64,000 bases of DNA from an uncultured Bryobacteraceae bacterium (GCA_938003835.1 CALKXJ010000020.1:62001-126000), one strand, 5' to 3'. Positions 7,873 to 16,449 are shown, counted from the stretch's first letter. Program-made: numbers and translations. Notes: a model not told the origin generated them from the letters alone.

Positions 7873-9429
7873 ATGAGGGGCAGCGCGCGGCGAGGAGCTT
7901 GCTTGGCGGCTTTGGCGGCGGCCGCGGCGCTCCTGCCGGGCCAGACACGCCCGATCGAGCTCGAAAAGCGGCCCGTCTTCCGCGTCGAGGTCGTCGAGAA
8001 GATCACCATCGCCATCAACTACCGCCACCGCAGCGGGCCGACCCGGATCGACTTCAAGGGGACGGTGCTGATGCCGCGCGCGGCCGGCGAAGCGCAGGTG
8101 GAGAGCAAGCGCGGCTATATCGAGATCGACGCCGAGTTCAAGAACATGAGCTCGCCGATGACATTCGGCGCCGAGTATCTCACCTTCGTCCTCTGGGCGA
8201 TCACGCCGGAGGGTCGCGCCAGCAACCTGGGCGAGGTCGTGGTTCGGAACGGCAAGAGCCGCCTCAAGGTGACGACCGAGCTTCAGGCCTTCGGCCTGGT
8301 GGTGACCGCCGAGCCGTACTTTGCCGTGCGCCATCCGAGCGACCTGGTGGTGCTCGAGAACGAGGTCCGCAAGGACACCAAAGGCATCGTGGACGTCATC
8401 GACGCCAAGTACGAGCTGCTGCGCCGCGGCCAGTATCAGCCGCTGGCTAACCCGCTGATGCTGACGCTCGACCCGAAAGTGCCGGTGGAGCTTTACCAGG
8501 CGCGCAACGCCGTCCAGATCGCCCGCGCCTCCGGCGCCGACCGCTACGCCAAGGAGACGTTTCTCAAGGCGGAACGCAGCCTGCGCCAGGCCGAGGCGTA
8601 TCAGGCTCGCAACGCGGGCTCGAGACCCGTCGCGATGCTGGCGCGCGAGGCGGTCCAGACCGCCGAGGACGCCCGCGAGATCGCCGTGCGCCGGCAGGAG
8701 CAGGAGCAGCTCGCGCGGGAACGCGAGGAGGCCGCCCGGCGCGAGGCGCTCGCCAAAGCCGCCGCCGAAGAAGAGGCCAAACGGCGCGCCGAGGCGGAGG
8801 CGGCGCGCAAGGCCGAAGCGGAGCGGCGGGCCAAGGCGGAAGCTCTGGCCGAGGATCGAGCTTCGGAGGCTGCCCGGCTCCAGCGTGAGCTCGCCGCCGT
8901 GCGCGAGGCTGTCCGCAAGGCCCAGGAAGAGGCCCGGCTGGCCAAGCTGAAGCTCCAGGAGCAGACCGAGCAGCTTTCGGCAGAGCGGGCTCGCTGGGAA
9001 GAGGAGCTCAAGCGTCGCGAGGCCGACGAGGCCGAGCGGCGCCGCCGCCTGGCCGAGCTCGAGCGCGCCGAGCTCCGCCTCCGCCTGGTGGATCAGATCA
9101 GCAAACACCTGCCGGCGCGCGAAACTCCAGGCGGGCTGGCGTTCCAGATCGAGGACGATCTGTTCGAGGCTGGCGGCGCCGAGCTGGCGCCTGCGGGGCG
9201 CGAGCGCTTGGCGCTCGTCACCGGAATTCTGCTCGCTCATCCGGGCCTGGCGTTTTCGGTTTCCGGCTCCGATGTCGCGGCTGAGGCGGTGCGACGCTAC
9301 CTTGCCGGCCGGGGCCTGCCCGAAGCCTCGACGCCGGAGCCCGCCGCCAACGGTTCGCCGGCCGCTCTGGAGGTCTTCATTTCCGGCCCGTCCATCTCTC
9401 CGGCCCGGGAGGCAGGCGCGGGCTTCTGA
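7873..9429 (+). CDS. Exported coiled-coil protein with degenerate OmpA-like C-terminus
   Basis: 518 residues from the ATG at 7873. Order: signal peptide (ACLAALAAAAALLPGQ); a beta-rich domain to about residue 200; a DUF4398-like segment (YAKETFLKAERSLRQAEAYQ); a long Ala/Glu/Arg-rich coiled coil (about 260-400); then a C-terminal stretch matching the start of an OmpA domain (FEAGGAELAPAGRERLALV, ILLAHPGLAFSVSGS). The peptidoglycan-contacting part of OmpA (TDxxG and the Asp/Arg pair) is missing, as if deleted between the second strand and the final helix. Probably an envelope protein; its anchoring to peptidoglycan is doubtful. Confidence 0.75.
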   Translation: MRGSARRGACLAALAAAAALLPGQTRPIELEKRPVFRVEVVEKITIAINYRHRSGPTRIDFKGTVLMPRAAGEAQVESKRGYIEIDAEFKNMSSPMTFGAEYLTFVLWAITPEGRASNLGEVVVRNGKSRLKVTTELQAFGLVVTAEPYFAVRHPSDLVVLENEVRKDTKGIVDVIDAKYELLRRGQYQPLANPLMLTLDPKVPVELYQARNAVQIARASGADRYAKETFLKAERSLRQAEAYQARNAGSRPVAMLAREAVQTAEDAREIAVRRQEQEQLAREREEAARREALAKAAAEEEAKRRAEAEAARKAEAERRAKAEALAEDRASEAARLQRELAAVREAVRKAQEEARLAKLKLQEQTEQLSAERARWEEELKRREADEAERRRRLAELERAELRLRLVDQISKHLPARETPGGLAFQIEDDLFEAGGAELAPAGRERLALVTGILLAHPGLAFSVSGSDVAAEAVRRYLAGRGLPEASTPEPAANGSPAALEVFISGPSISPAREAGAGF

Positions 9430-9487
9430 TCCAGGGGGCCGGCTCGCTTCCCCGTCGGCGGGCGCGGTAGCCTAAACTGACGAAGCG

Positions 9488-9934
9488 ATGTTGCCTGCGC
9501 GATCTTCGCCATGGCTGCTGGCAGCTCTGGCGGCTGTCATATGGCTCGCGTTCTCGGCACAGTTAGGCCTCTATGAGGCCACGGTCCGCTTCAACAAACA
9601 GAATCCCGATCCTTATCGCATCAGCTTCCAGGAACCGCGCTTTCAGGATGCGGCGGCGCTGCTGCCGCTCGAAGAACCGGTCGGTTACGTCTCCAATCTC
9701 GAGCTCAACGAGGTGCGCGGCGTGGCGGCCTTTTTCGGCGCCCAGTACGCGCTGGCGCCCCGCATCCTGATTCCGTTTCCGGATGACCGCGCCGGCCGGT
9801 TCGTTCTGGGCAACTTCTCGCCCGAGGTCGAACTTGCTGACGCTACCTCGCGGCTGGCGCGTGAGCACAACCTGAAGGTGGTCCGCGCCTTCGATTCGGG
9901 CGTCGTCGTCTTCGAGAATTCGAAGCGGCCATGA
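9488..9934 (+). CDS. Membrane-anchored hypothetical protein, partner of GT39-like gene
   Basis: 148 residues with one N-terminal membrane segment (WLLAALAAVIWLAFSAQL) and an extracytoplasmic domain of about 120 residues rich in aromatic and acidic residues. No family is recognised. It shares an ATGA overlap with the following GT39-like gene, so the two are translated together and may act in one envelope glycan step. A TAAACT -10-like box lies nine bases before the start. Confidence 0.7.
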   Translation: MLPARSSPWLLAALAAVIWLAFSAQLGLYEATVRFNKQNPDPYRISFQEPRFQDAAALLPLEEPVGYVSNLELNEVRGVAAFFGAQYALAPRILIPFPDDRAGRFVLGNFSPEVELADATSRLAREHNLKVVRAFDSGVVVFENSKRP

Positions 9935-11364
9935 CGGCACTGATTTCCGTGGCGCTTGCGGTCTTGCTCGGCTGGCTGCTGGTGCGCCTCACCGGGCTTA
10001 CCGATGAGCTACGCCCCCGATGGGCGGCCAGGCTCTGCTGCCTCGCCATGGGCGCCGGTGCGGGCGTCGCGGTCACCTCCGGGATCTTGTATGGGCTGCT
10101 CCGTGCGGGCCTTGCCTCGCGCGCGGGCGTGCTCGGGACGGAGCTCGCGATTCTGGCGGTACTGGCTGTCGCCCAGCGCCGTCGCCTGCGCGCTGCCGCG
10201 ACCGGCCAGCCGGACCTTGCCAGGTTTCGTTTCAACGGCGTCCTGCTGGCCGGCCTGATCGCGGCTCTGGCTCTGCTCATCGCCACGCAGGTCAGCATGG
10301 TGCGCGCGGCGCCGCATGGCAACTGGGACGCCTTCGCCATCTGGAACCTCCGTGCCAAGTTCCTGCTCGCGCCGGGCGAGCTATGGAAGAACGCGGCTTC
10401 GCCGTTGCTCGAGCGGACGCACCCGGAGTATCCGTTGTTGCTCTCGGGCTTCGTGGCGCGCACGTGGCGGCTTGCCGGCGCGGTCTCACCGGCGGCGCCG
10501 CTCGCCACCGGGTATTTGTTCGCCGCCGCCGTCGTGGCGTTGCTCGTCGCCCTGTTGAGTTTGAGCCGCGGCACGGCTGCCGGCCTCCTTGCCGCTCTGG
10601 TCTTTTTCGCCTCGACCTCCTATCTCGAGCAGATCTCCTGGCAATACGCCGACATCCCGCTGAGCTTTTACTTTCTTGCGACGTTCGGCTGCCTGTTGCT
10701 CGGCGTGTTTCACACCGGCCGGCAGGCCCTGGTGGCCTATGCGCTCGCCGGATTCTTCGCCGGCTTCGCTGCGCTAACCAAAGACGAGGGATCGGCGTTC
10801 CTCGTGGTGAGCTCCGCGGTCCTGGCAGGGTGGCTCGGCCGTCGCCTCGGCGCCCGCCAGGCCTGGAGCCGGCTTCGCTGGTGGTTTGCCGGTGCGCTTC
10901 CAGGGCTGGCGCTGTTGGCCGACTTTCGCCTATTTCTGGCGCCGCCGGTGAAGCTCCTCGGCGATCAGACGCTCCCGCAGATTCTCGAGAAACTCGCGGA
11001 CCCCGGCCGGTATCTGGCGCTGGGCCGGGCCTTGCTCACCGAAACAATTGCGCTCGGCGACGGCTGGAGCCACCCGCTCGTCCTGCTTGCCCTGCTGGCC
11101 GCCGTCCTACGCGTCGAATGGGATGAGCGCCTGCGCCTGCCGATTGGGTTTGCGGGGGCGACGCTGGGTGGGATGGCGCTCGTCTACATCGGGGTGTACC
11201 TGATCGCCCATTACGACCTCGACTGGCTGCTCGGCACCTCGCTCGGCCGCCTCTACACGCAGGTGTGGCCCCCCTTGCTTTTCGCCGCCTTCCTTGTGCT
11301 CGGCCGCCCGGCCGATCCCGCGCCGGCTGAGCGGGCTTCCCGTCGCGGGAAAAAAGCAAGATAA
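9931..11364 (+). CDS. Polytopic membrane protein, glycosyltransferase family 39/PMT-like
   Basis: 477 residues, almost entirely hydrophobic, with about 10-12 predicted membrane segments. Features typical of lipid-linked-sugar transferases are an early extracytoplasmic loop with NWDAFAIWNLRAKFLL, the THPEYPLLL motif and AALTKDEGSAFLVV. Such enzymes move a sugar from a polyprenyl-phosphate donor onto an outer acceptor. The acceptor here is unknown. A downstream Lys/Arg tail (RASRRGKKAR) sits on the cytoplasmic side. Coupled to the preceding gene by ATGA. Confidence 0.75.
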   Translation: MTALISVALAVLLGWLLVRLTGLTDELRPRWAARLCCLAMGAGAGVAVTSGILYGLLRAGLASRAGVLGTELAILAVLAVAQRRRLRAAATGQPDLARFRFNGVLLAGLIAALALLIATQVSMVRAAPHGNWDAFAIWNLRAKFLLAPGELWKNAASPLLERTHPEYPLLLSGFVARTWRLAGAVSPAAPLATGYLFAAAVVALLVALLSLSRGTAAGLLAALVFFASTSYLEQISWQYADIPLSFYFLATFGCLLLGVFHTGRQALVAYALAGFFAGFAALTKDEGSAFLVVSSAVLAGWLGRRLGARQAWSRLRWWFAGALPGLALLADFRLFLAPPVKLLGDQTLPQILEKLADPGRYLALGRALLTETIALGDGWSHPLVLLALLAAVLRVEWDERLRLPIGFAGATLGGMALVYIGVYLIAHYDLDWLLGTSLGRLYTQVWPPLLFAAFLVLGRPADPAPAERASRRGKKAR

Positions 11365-11375
11365 TAAAGCTTGTC

Positions 11376-12659
11376 ATGCGACTGAGCCGTCGCTCGTTTC
11401 TCGGCGCCGCGCCCGCCATCCGCCTCACCGCGCAAAGCCCGAATGAGAAATTCCTGGCGGCCGGCATGGGCTGCCGGGGCCGGGCCCGCGGGCTGCTTTA
11501 CGGATTCGCCGCTCTGCCTGACGTCGAGGTCATCGCCGTCGCCGACGTCGACAGCCGCCAGTTCGCCGATGCCGTGAAAGGAATCGCCCAGCGGCAGGGG
11601 AGGGAACCGAAGACCACCGGGGATTTTCGCCGCCTGCTCGAAGACCGTGACGTCGACATCCTTGTCATCGGTACGCCCGATCACTGGCACGCGATTCCGG
11701 CGATTCTTGCCTGCCAGGCGGGCAAACACGTCTATGTGGAGAAGCCGGCCGGACACAACATCCGGGAGGGGCAGCGCATGCTGGCTGCCGCCCGGCGTTA
11801 CAACCGGGTGATGCAGGTCGGCATTCAATCGCGCAGTGGCACCAGCTACGAGGCGGCCTGCGAGTACATTCGCACGGGCGCGCTGGGCAAGGTCCATTTC
11901 GCCAAGGGCTGGGAGACCACCCACCAGCCGAACATCGGCCGGCCCCCGGACGAGCCTGCGCCCGCGGGCGTCGACTACGAGATGTGGCTGGGGCCCGCCC
12001 CCAAACGGCCTTTCAACCGAAACCGCTTCCACAGCTCCTGGCGATGGTTTTTCGATTACGGCTCGGGCGATCTCGGCAACGACGGCGTCCACCGGCTGGA
12101 CTACGCGCGCCGGGGGCTGGAGGCGGCTCTGGCGGCGCACGGACGGAAGCTCCCGGAATGGCCCTCGGCGGTGGTGGCCTCCGGCGGCAAGTTTTACTTC
12201 GACGACGCCCAAGAGTGGCCGGACACGCTCCTGGTGAGCTGGGAGTACCCCGGCGCGCTGCTCGTCTACGAGATGCGCATCTGGTCGCGCCCGCCGCTCC
12301 ATGAGGAGCCGGAAGGCGCAGCCGTGTTTGGAGAGAACGGCTACGTCATCATCGGCAACGACGTCTGGCGCGCCTACGACGCCAAGGGCCAGCTCGTCAC
12401 CTCCGGCTCGGGCGACGGCGGCGAGGACGACGTGCGCCACAAGCGCGACTTCCTGCGCGCCATCCGGGACGGCGGCCGGCCGAGTTGCGACATCGCCATC
12501 GGTCACGTCGCCAGCGCTCTGGTTCACATGGGCAACATCTCCTGGCGAACCGGCCGGAGACTGGAGTGGAACGGCGCGCGCCAGGAATTTTCCGACCCCG
12601 AAGCCAACCGACTGCTCGGCCGCAGCTACCGCGCGCCGTGGACGCTGCCCGAGGTCTGA
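11376..12659 (+). CDS. Tat-exported Gfo/Idh/MocA family oxidoreductase
   Basis: 427 residues. Twin-arginine signal (LSRRSFLGAAPAIRL), Rossmann nucleotide-binding domain (GMGCRGRARG; VADVDS), the GTPDHWHA motif around 100-106 and the catalytic EKP at 122-124, then a C-terminal substrate domain with WLGPAPKRPFNRNRFH and FFDYGSGDLGNDGVH. Family members oxidise or epimerise sugars or cyclitols with NAD(P), and exported ones usually carry the cofactor across the membrane. The substrate is unknown. It is the first gene of a run with the beta-helix protein (13 bases downstream) and perhaps the second oxidoreductase. A GATAAT box lies ten bases before the start. Confidence 0.9.
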   Translation: MRLSRRSFLGAAPAIRLTAQSPNEKFLAAGMGCRGRARGLLYGFAALPDVEVIAVADVDSRQFADAVKGIAQRQGREPKTTGDFRRLLEDRDVDILVIGTPDHWHAIPAILACQAGKHVYVEKPAGHNIREGQRMLAAARRYNRVMQVGIQSRSGTSYEAACEYIRTGALGKVHFAKGWETTHQPNIGRPPDEPAPAGVDYEMWLGPAPKRPFNRNRFHSSWRWFFDYGSGDLGNDGVHRLDYARRGLEAALAAHGRKLPEWPSAVVASGGKFYFDDAQEWPDTLLVSWEYPGALLVYEMRIWSRPPLHEEPEGAAVFGENGYVIIGNDVWRAYDAKGQLVTSGSGDGGEDDVRHKRDFLRAIRDGGRPSCDIAIGHVASALVHMGNISWRTGRRLEWNGARQEFSDPEANRLLGRSYRAPWTLPEV

Positions 12660-12672
12660 CAGGGCGACGGTG

Positions 12673-14007
12673 ATGAACGCCCGGACCCTGCTCGGCGTAA
12701 GTTTGACTGCACTGCTCGCGCCGGCGATCGGCGCCCAGCCCAACCGCGCCAACCCGGCCGCAGTGGCTGAAGTCGCCGCCGGCAAGCGCGATGTCGCCAA
12801 CGCCGCCTGGTGGGGATTCGATCCAGATGATTCGACCAGAGCCCTTCAGGCCGCCATCGACTCCGGCGCGCGCAAGGTCATCGTCCCTTACATGGGCTCG
12901 CCGTGGGTCCTCACGCCGGTCCGGTTGCGCGGAAACCAGGAACTGATTCTCGAATCCGGCGTGGTGCTTCTAGCCAGGAAAGGAGCCTTCCTCGGCCCGG
13001 GCGACAGCCTGCTCACCGCCGACGGGGTCGAGAATCTCGCCATCCGCGGTTACGGCGCCGTGCTGCGCATGCGCAAGGGCGATTACCAGCAACCGCCGTA
13101 TCCCAAGGCCGAGTGGCGCATGTGCCTGGCCCTGCGCGGCGTCAGGAACGTGCTGGTGGAGGGTTTGCGGGCGGAAAGCTCCGGCGGCGACGGCTTCTAT
13201 GTTTCGGGCAACTCCGTGCGTCGCTGGGCCGAGGATGTGACCCTGCGCAACTGCGTGGCCGAGGACAATCACCGGCAGGGCATCAGCGTCATCAGCGCGG
13301 TCAACCTGGTCATTGACAACTGCCGGTTCGCTTCGACCGGAGGAACGGCGCCGGAGGCGGGCATCGACATCGAGCCGGACACCGAGCAGGAGCGCGTGAG
13401 CAACATTTTGGTGCGCAACTCGATCTTCGAGAACAACCGCGGCCACAACATCCTGATCCATCTGGCGAACCTGACCCGGCGCTCGGGGCCTGTCACGATC
13501 CGTTTCGAGAACTGCCTGGCGCGGATGACGGACGCCGGCGCCGGGGGTCACGCGGGCATCGCCGTCGGCGGGCTCCGCCGGGGCGGGCCGGAGGGTCTGA
13601 TCGAGTTCGCTGGCTGCGTCACCGAGCAGACGGGCCGCGATTCGGTCCGGATCTACGACAAGTCGGCTGAGGCGGCGAAGCTGAGGTTCGCCAACTGTCA
13701 CTTCCACTCGCCCTGGCGCGCGGCGGCACTCGACTTCGCCGGCCCGCGCGTGCCGATCCTGCTTCTGGTGCGCCGGGCGCCGCAGGTGGCCTCCTTCGGC
13801 AACATCGAGTTCGAAGACTGCCACGTCTATGACGCCGTCGATCGGCCCGTGGTGCAGTTCGATTCCGAAGACCCCGTGGATCTCGAGGCAGTGCGCGGCA
13901 CGCTTTACGCCGTGGGGCGCCAGAAGGCCAGAGCGCGCCTGGCCGGCGCCGGTCGCGACGTCACCTTGCGCGTCGTCGCCGTGCCTGCCGGCTCCGGGGC
14001 GCCCTGA
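12673..14007 (+). CDS. Exported right-handed beta-helix (pectate lyase-superfamily) protein
   Basis: 444 residues with a signal peptide (LLGVSLTALLAPAIGAQ). The start is the ATG at 12673, 13 bases after the preceding stop. The DDSTRALQAAIDSGARKVIVP opening and serial short strands with repeated Asn and Ile/Val (NVLVEGLRAESSGGDGFYV; NCVAEDNHRQGISVIS; NILVRNSIFENNRGHNIL) are the pattern of a parallel beta-helix as in polysaccharide lyases and glycosidases. Catalytic residues cannot be assigned from sequence alone. Lying between two sugar-type oxidoreductases, it probably handles a polysaccharide or its fragment. Confidence 0.82.
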   Translation: MNARTLLGVSLTALLAPAIGAQPNRANPAAVAEVAAGKRDVANAAWWGFDPDDSTRALQAAIDSGARKVIVPYMGSPWVLTPVRLRGNQELILESGVVLLARKGAFLGPGDSLLTADGVENLAIRGYGAVLRMRKGDYQQPPYPKAEWRMCLALRGVRNVLVEGLRAESSGGDGFYVSGNSVRRWAEDVTLRNCVAEDNHRQGISVISAVNLVIDNCRFASTGGTAPEAGIDIEPDTEQERVSNILVRNSIFENNRGHNILIHLANLTRRSGPVTIRFENCLARMTDAGAGGHAGIAVGGLRRGGPEGLIEFAGCVTEQTGRDSVRIYDKSAEAAKLRFANCHFHSPWRAAALDFAGPRVPILLLVRRAPQVASFGNIEFEDCHVYDAVDRPVVQFDSEDPVDLEAVRGTLYAVGRQKARARLAGAGRDVTLRVVAVPAGSGAP

Positions 14008-14024
14008 AACAGCCCCCGCGCCGG

Positions 14025-14030
14025 TACAAT
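14025..14030 (+). promoter_or_regulatory. Putative -10 box (TACAAT)
   Basis: TACAAT 42 bases before the ATG at 14073. The predicted transcript would begin at or next to the hairpin at 14038-14060. Confidence 0.45.
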
Positions 14031-14037
14031 CATCACA

Positions 14038-14060
14038 GGCAGCCGCCTGATGCGGCTGCC
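14038..14060 (+). promoter_or_regulatory. 5'-leader hairpin (9-bp perfect stem)
   Basis: GGCAGCCGC-CTGAT-GCGGCTGCC folds as a perfect nine-pair stem with a five-base loop. It lies between the TACAAT box and the GGGAGG ribosome site (14062-14067) of the oxidoreductase gene, so it would be the extreme 5' end of the mRNA. It could protect the transcript or act on initiation; it might also be the terminator of the upstream gene, although no T-run follows. Confidence 0.6.
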
Positions 14061-14072
14061 CGGGAGGCGCCG

Positions 14073-15227
14073 ATGGATCGACGTTGTTTTCTTGCCTCGG
14101 CGGTGAGCGCCCTAGGTTACGCCGCCCCGCCGCGCCGCCGGTACCGCGCCGCCGTGATCGGCCATACCGGCCACGGCAACTACGGGCACGGGCTGGATGT
14201 TGTCTGGCGGGCCTTCGACTTTGTCGACGTGGTCGCGGTGGCCGACGCTGATCCGGAGGGCCTGGCGCGAGCTCAACAGCGCACGGGCGCTCGCCGCGCA
14301 TACCGCGACTACCACGAAATGCTCGACAAGGAGAAGCCGGACCTGGTCAGCATTGGCCCCCGCTGGCTCGATCAGCGCGTCGAAATGGTCGAAGCCGCCT
14401 GTGAGGTCGGTTCGCACATTTACATGGAGAAACCGTTCGCCCAGGATCTCGAAGATGCCGACCGGATGGTCGCGGCGGTGCGCCGCCGCGGCGTCAAGCT
14501 CCAGATCGCCCATCAGATGCGCGGCTCGCCGTTTCTTGCGCGGGTGCGGGAGCTCATCGACGGGGGCGCCATCGGCAGCCTCCAGGAGCTCCGCGCGCGC
14601 GGCAAGGAAGATCACCGGGCCGGAGGCGAGGATCTGATGGTGCTCGGCTCCCACCTTGGCGACATCCTGCGCATCTTTCTCGGCGATCCGGAATGGGTCT
14701 TCGCTCACGTCACGCAGGACGGCGAGGAGCTCGCGCCGGCTCACACGCGCCGGCCCACCGAGCCGGTCGGTCCGGTGGCGGGCAACCAGATCGCCGCGAT
14801 GTTCGCCTTCGCCGGCGGCCGGCACGGTTATCTGGCCTCCAAGGCTTGCGAGGAGACTCACCCGCTGCGGTTCGGCACCTTCCTCTACGGCAGCCGCGGC
14901 GTCATCTTTCTTCCGAACGCTATCTATCCCGAAGGGCAGCCCTACCTGCTGCGATCGGCCGCCTGGTTCCCCGACGAGCTGCACCGCTGGGAGAAGATCG
15001 AGCCCAAGGTCGATCTGAGCAGCGTCCGCGAGGATTCGGCCCTGCTGGCCAACGCCTTCATGGTCCGCGATCTCATCGACGCCATCGAGCGCGACCGCAA
15101 GCCGCTGTGCAGCGAGGAGGACGGCCGCTGGACCATCGAGATGATCCTGGGGGTGTACCAGTCGCAGAAGGCCGGCCGGCCCGTCCGCTTCCCGCTAGCA
15201 CAGCGGCGGCATCCTCTGGCGGCGTGA
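14073..15227 (+). CDS. Tat-signal Gfo/Idh/MocA family oxidoreductase
   Basis: 384 residues. N-terminal MDRRCFLASAVSALGYAAPP resembles a twin-arginine signal. A Rossmann domain follows (VIGHTGHGNYGHG, VAVADADPEG) and the catalytic EKP is at 119-121 (YMEKPFAQD). The C-terminal half is the family's substrate/dimer domain. The motif between residues 30 and 40 has a Thr-Gly-His insertion in place of the usual GxGxxG, so cofactor contacts may differ. Start supported by GGGAGG six bases upstream. It lies in the same cluster as the beta-helix protein but seems to have its own promoter. Confidence 0.87.
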   Translation: MDRRCFLASAVSALGYAAPPRRRYRAAVIGHTGHGNYGHGLDVVWRAFDFVDVVAVADADPEGLARAQQRTGARRAYRDYHEMLDKEKPDLVSIGPRWLDQRVEMVEAACEVGSHIYMEKPFAQDLEDADRMVAAVRRRGVKLQIAHQMRGSPFLARVRELIDGGAIGSLQELRARGKEDHRAGGEDLMVLGSHLGDILRIFLGDPEWVFAHVTQDGEELAPAHTRRPTEPVGPVAGNQIAAMFAFAGGRHGYLASKACEETHPLRFGTFLYGSRGVIFLPNAIYPEGQPYLLRSAAWFPDELHRWEKIEPKVDLSSVREDSALLANAFMVRDLIDAIERDRKPLCSEEDGRWTIEMILGVYQSQKAGRPVRFPLAQRRHPLAA

Positions 15228-15248
15228 CGGTCTCTTTTCGTGTGAGCG

Positions 15249-15470
15249 ATGCGCCGTGCCGTGCTCGTCCTGGTCGTCTCCGGCGCGATGGCCGTCTTTG
15301 CCGGCATCGTTGTGGCGCTTCTCGATGTTCTGCCCGTCCCGCACAGTCGCACCGATTACTTGGTGATCGGCTCCCTCGCCACCCTGGCGGCGCTCGGCAT
15401 GCTGTTTATCGGCTGGATCGCCTGGCGGGCCGGCCGCGGCGAGCTGTTCTGGCGCAGGAGGCGCAAATGA
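15249..15470 (+). CDS. Small two-segment membrane protein
   Basis: 73 residues with two hydrophobic segments (residues about 4-27 and 39-60) and a strongly basic C-terminus (FWRRRRK). No family is recognised. It lies 21 bases downstream of the oxidoreductase and ten bases from the convergent sugar kinase stop. The ribosome site is weak, so expression is less certain than for its neighbours. Confidence 0.6.
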   Translation: MRRAVLVLVVSGAMAVFAGIVVALLDVLPVPHSRTDYLVIGSLATLAALGMLFIGWIAWRAGRGELFWRRRRK

Positions 15471-15480
15471 GGGGCCCGGC

Positions 15481-16410
15481 TCACTCGAGGAGGCGAACCT
15501 CGACCTCCGGGTAGAGGCGCTCCGCCTCCTCCAGGCTGGCCAGATTCAGCCCTGGCAGCGCCGCCGACGCCGTTCCGGCCGCCACTCCCCAGCGCACCGC
15601 GTCGAGGAAATCCTCTGACCGGCGCATGGCCCAGACGAAGGCCGCGTTGAGCGCATCGCCCGCTCCGATGGGGCAGACGGCCTCAATGCGCGGCGGGATC
15701 ACTTCGGCTATGGTCGTTCCGTGCGCCAGCATCGCACCGCGGCTGCCGAGCGAAAGGATCACGGACTCGGCGCCCATCTCACGAATGCGTTCGAGCGCCT
15801 CTCTGAGGTGGCTCCGGGTCACCAGGGCCCGGTTGAGCAGCCACTCAGCCTCCTGCTGGTTGGGCGCCACCACGGTGGGGCGCGCTTCGAGGCCCTCCTC
15901 GAGGGGAGCGCCGTCGGTGTCGAGCAGCGTCTTGACGCCGCGCTCGCGGGCCTTGCGGACCAGGCATCGGTAAAATCCGGCCGGAACGCCCGGCGGAACG
16001 CTGCCGCACAGCAGCAGCCAGTCGGCGCCGTCCAACCGGCGGTCGACCGCTTCCTCGAGAGCCGCCACCTCTTCCGGCTCGAGCTTTGGGCCCCGCTCAT
16101 CGAGCTTGACGGTGAGCCCATGACGGTCGGTGATGGAATAGTTGGTCCGGATCTCCCCCCGAATCCGCACCAGCTCGAAAGGGAAGCCCTCCCGGGCCAG
16201 CATCTGCTCGAAGCGGGCGCCTGCCTCCCCGCCGCAGATGGCGACGGCGAAGGTCGGCACGCCAAAGCTTTTCAGGACGCTCGAGGTCTTGATGCCGCGG
16301 CCACCCGGCGCGGTGGAGCGGGCGAGCATGTACGCGCGAGAATCAAAAGCGAGATGATCGGCCGTGAAGTTGAGATCAATCGCCGGATTGGCCGTCAGCG
16401 TAAGGATCAA
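15481..16410 (-). CDS. PfkB-family sugar kinase, 1-phosphofructokinase-like
   Basis: 309 residues, the length of 1-phosphofructokinase/tagatose-6-phosphate kinase. N-terminal LTLTANPAIDLNF matches the family's opening. The anion-hole and catalytic-base motif near the C-terminus is intact (PIGAGDALNAAF). The sugar-phosphate-binding GGKGINVA block is altered to GGRGIKTSSVL, so the substrate may not be fructose 1-phosphate. No PTS fructose transporter is adjacent. It starts at a TTG (16410), six bases from a TAGAAT box and without a Shine-Dalgarno sequence. Confidence 0.85.
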   Translation of the reverse strand: MILTLTANPAIDLNFTADHLAFDSRAYMLARSTAPGGRGIKTSSVLKSFGVPTFAVAICGGEAGARFEQMLAREGFPFELVRIRGEIRTNYSITDRHGLTVKLDERGPKLEPEEVAALEEAVDRRLDGADWLLLCGSVPPGVPAGFYRCLVRKARERGVKTLLDTDGAPLEEGLEARPTVVAPNQQEAEWLLNRALVTRSHLREALERIREMGAESVILSLGSRGAMLAHGTTIAEVIPPRIEAVCPIGAGDALNAAFVWAMRRSEDFLDAVRWGVAAGTASAALPGLNLASLEEAERLYPEVEVRLLE

Positions 16411-16416
16411 ACGCCT

Positions 16417-16422
16417 ATTCTA
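16417..16422 (-). promoter_or_regulatory. Putative -10 box (TAGAAT), 6 bases from TTG start
   Basis: On the minus strand: TAGAAT, AGGCGT, then the TTG of the sugar kinase. It predicts a leaderless transcript. It lies 15 bases from the opposing TAAGCT box of the EamA gene. Confidence 0.5.
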
Positions 16423-16437
16423 TCCGAGACCGGGTGT

Positions 16438-16443
16438 TAAGCT
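16438..16443 (+). promoter_or_regulatory. Putative -10 box (TAAGCT), 6 bases from TTG start
   Basis: TAAGCT, GAGAAG, then TTG at 16450. It is the divergent counterpart of the box at 16417-16422. Both promoters fit within the 39-base intergenic space. Confidence 0.45.
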
Positions 16444-16449
16444 GAGAAG

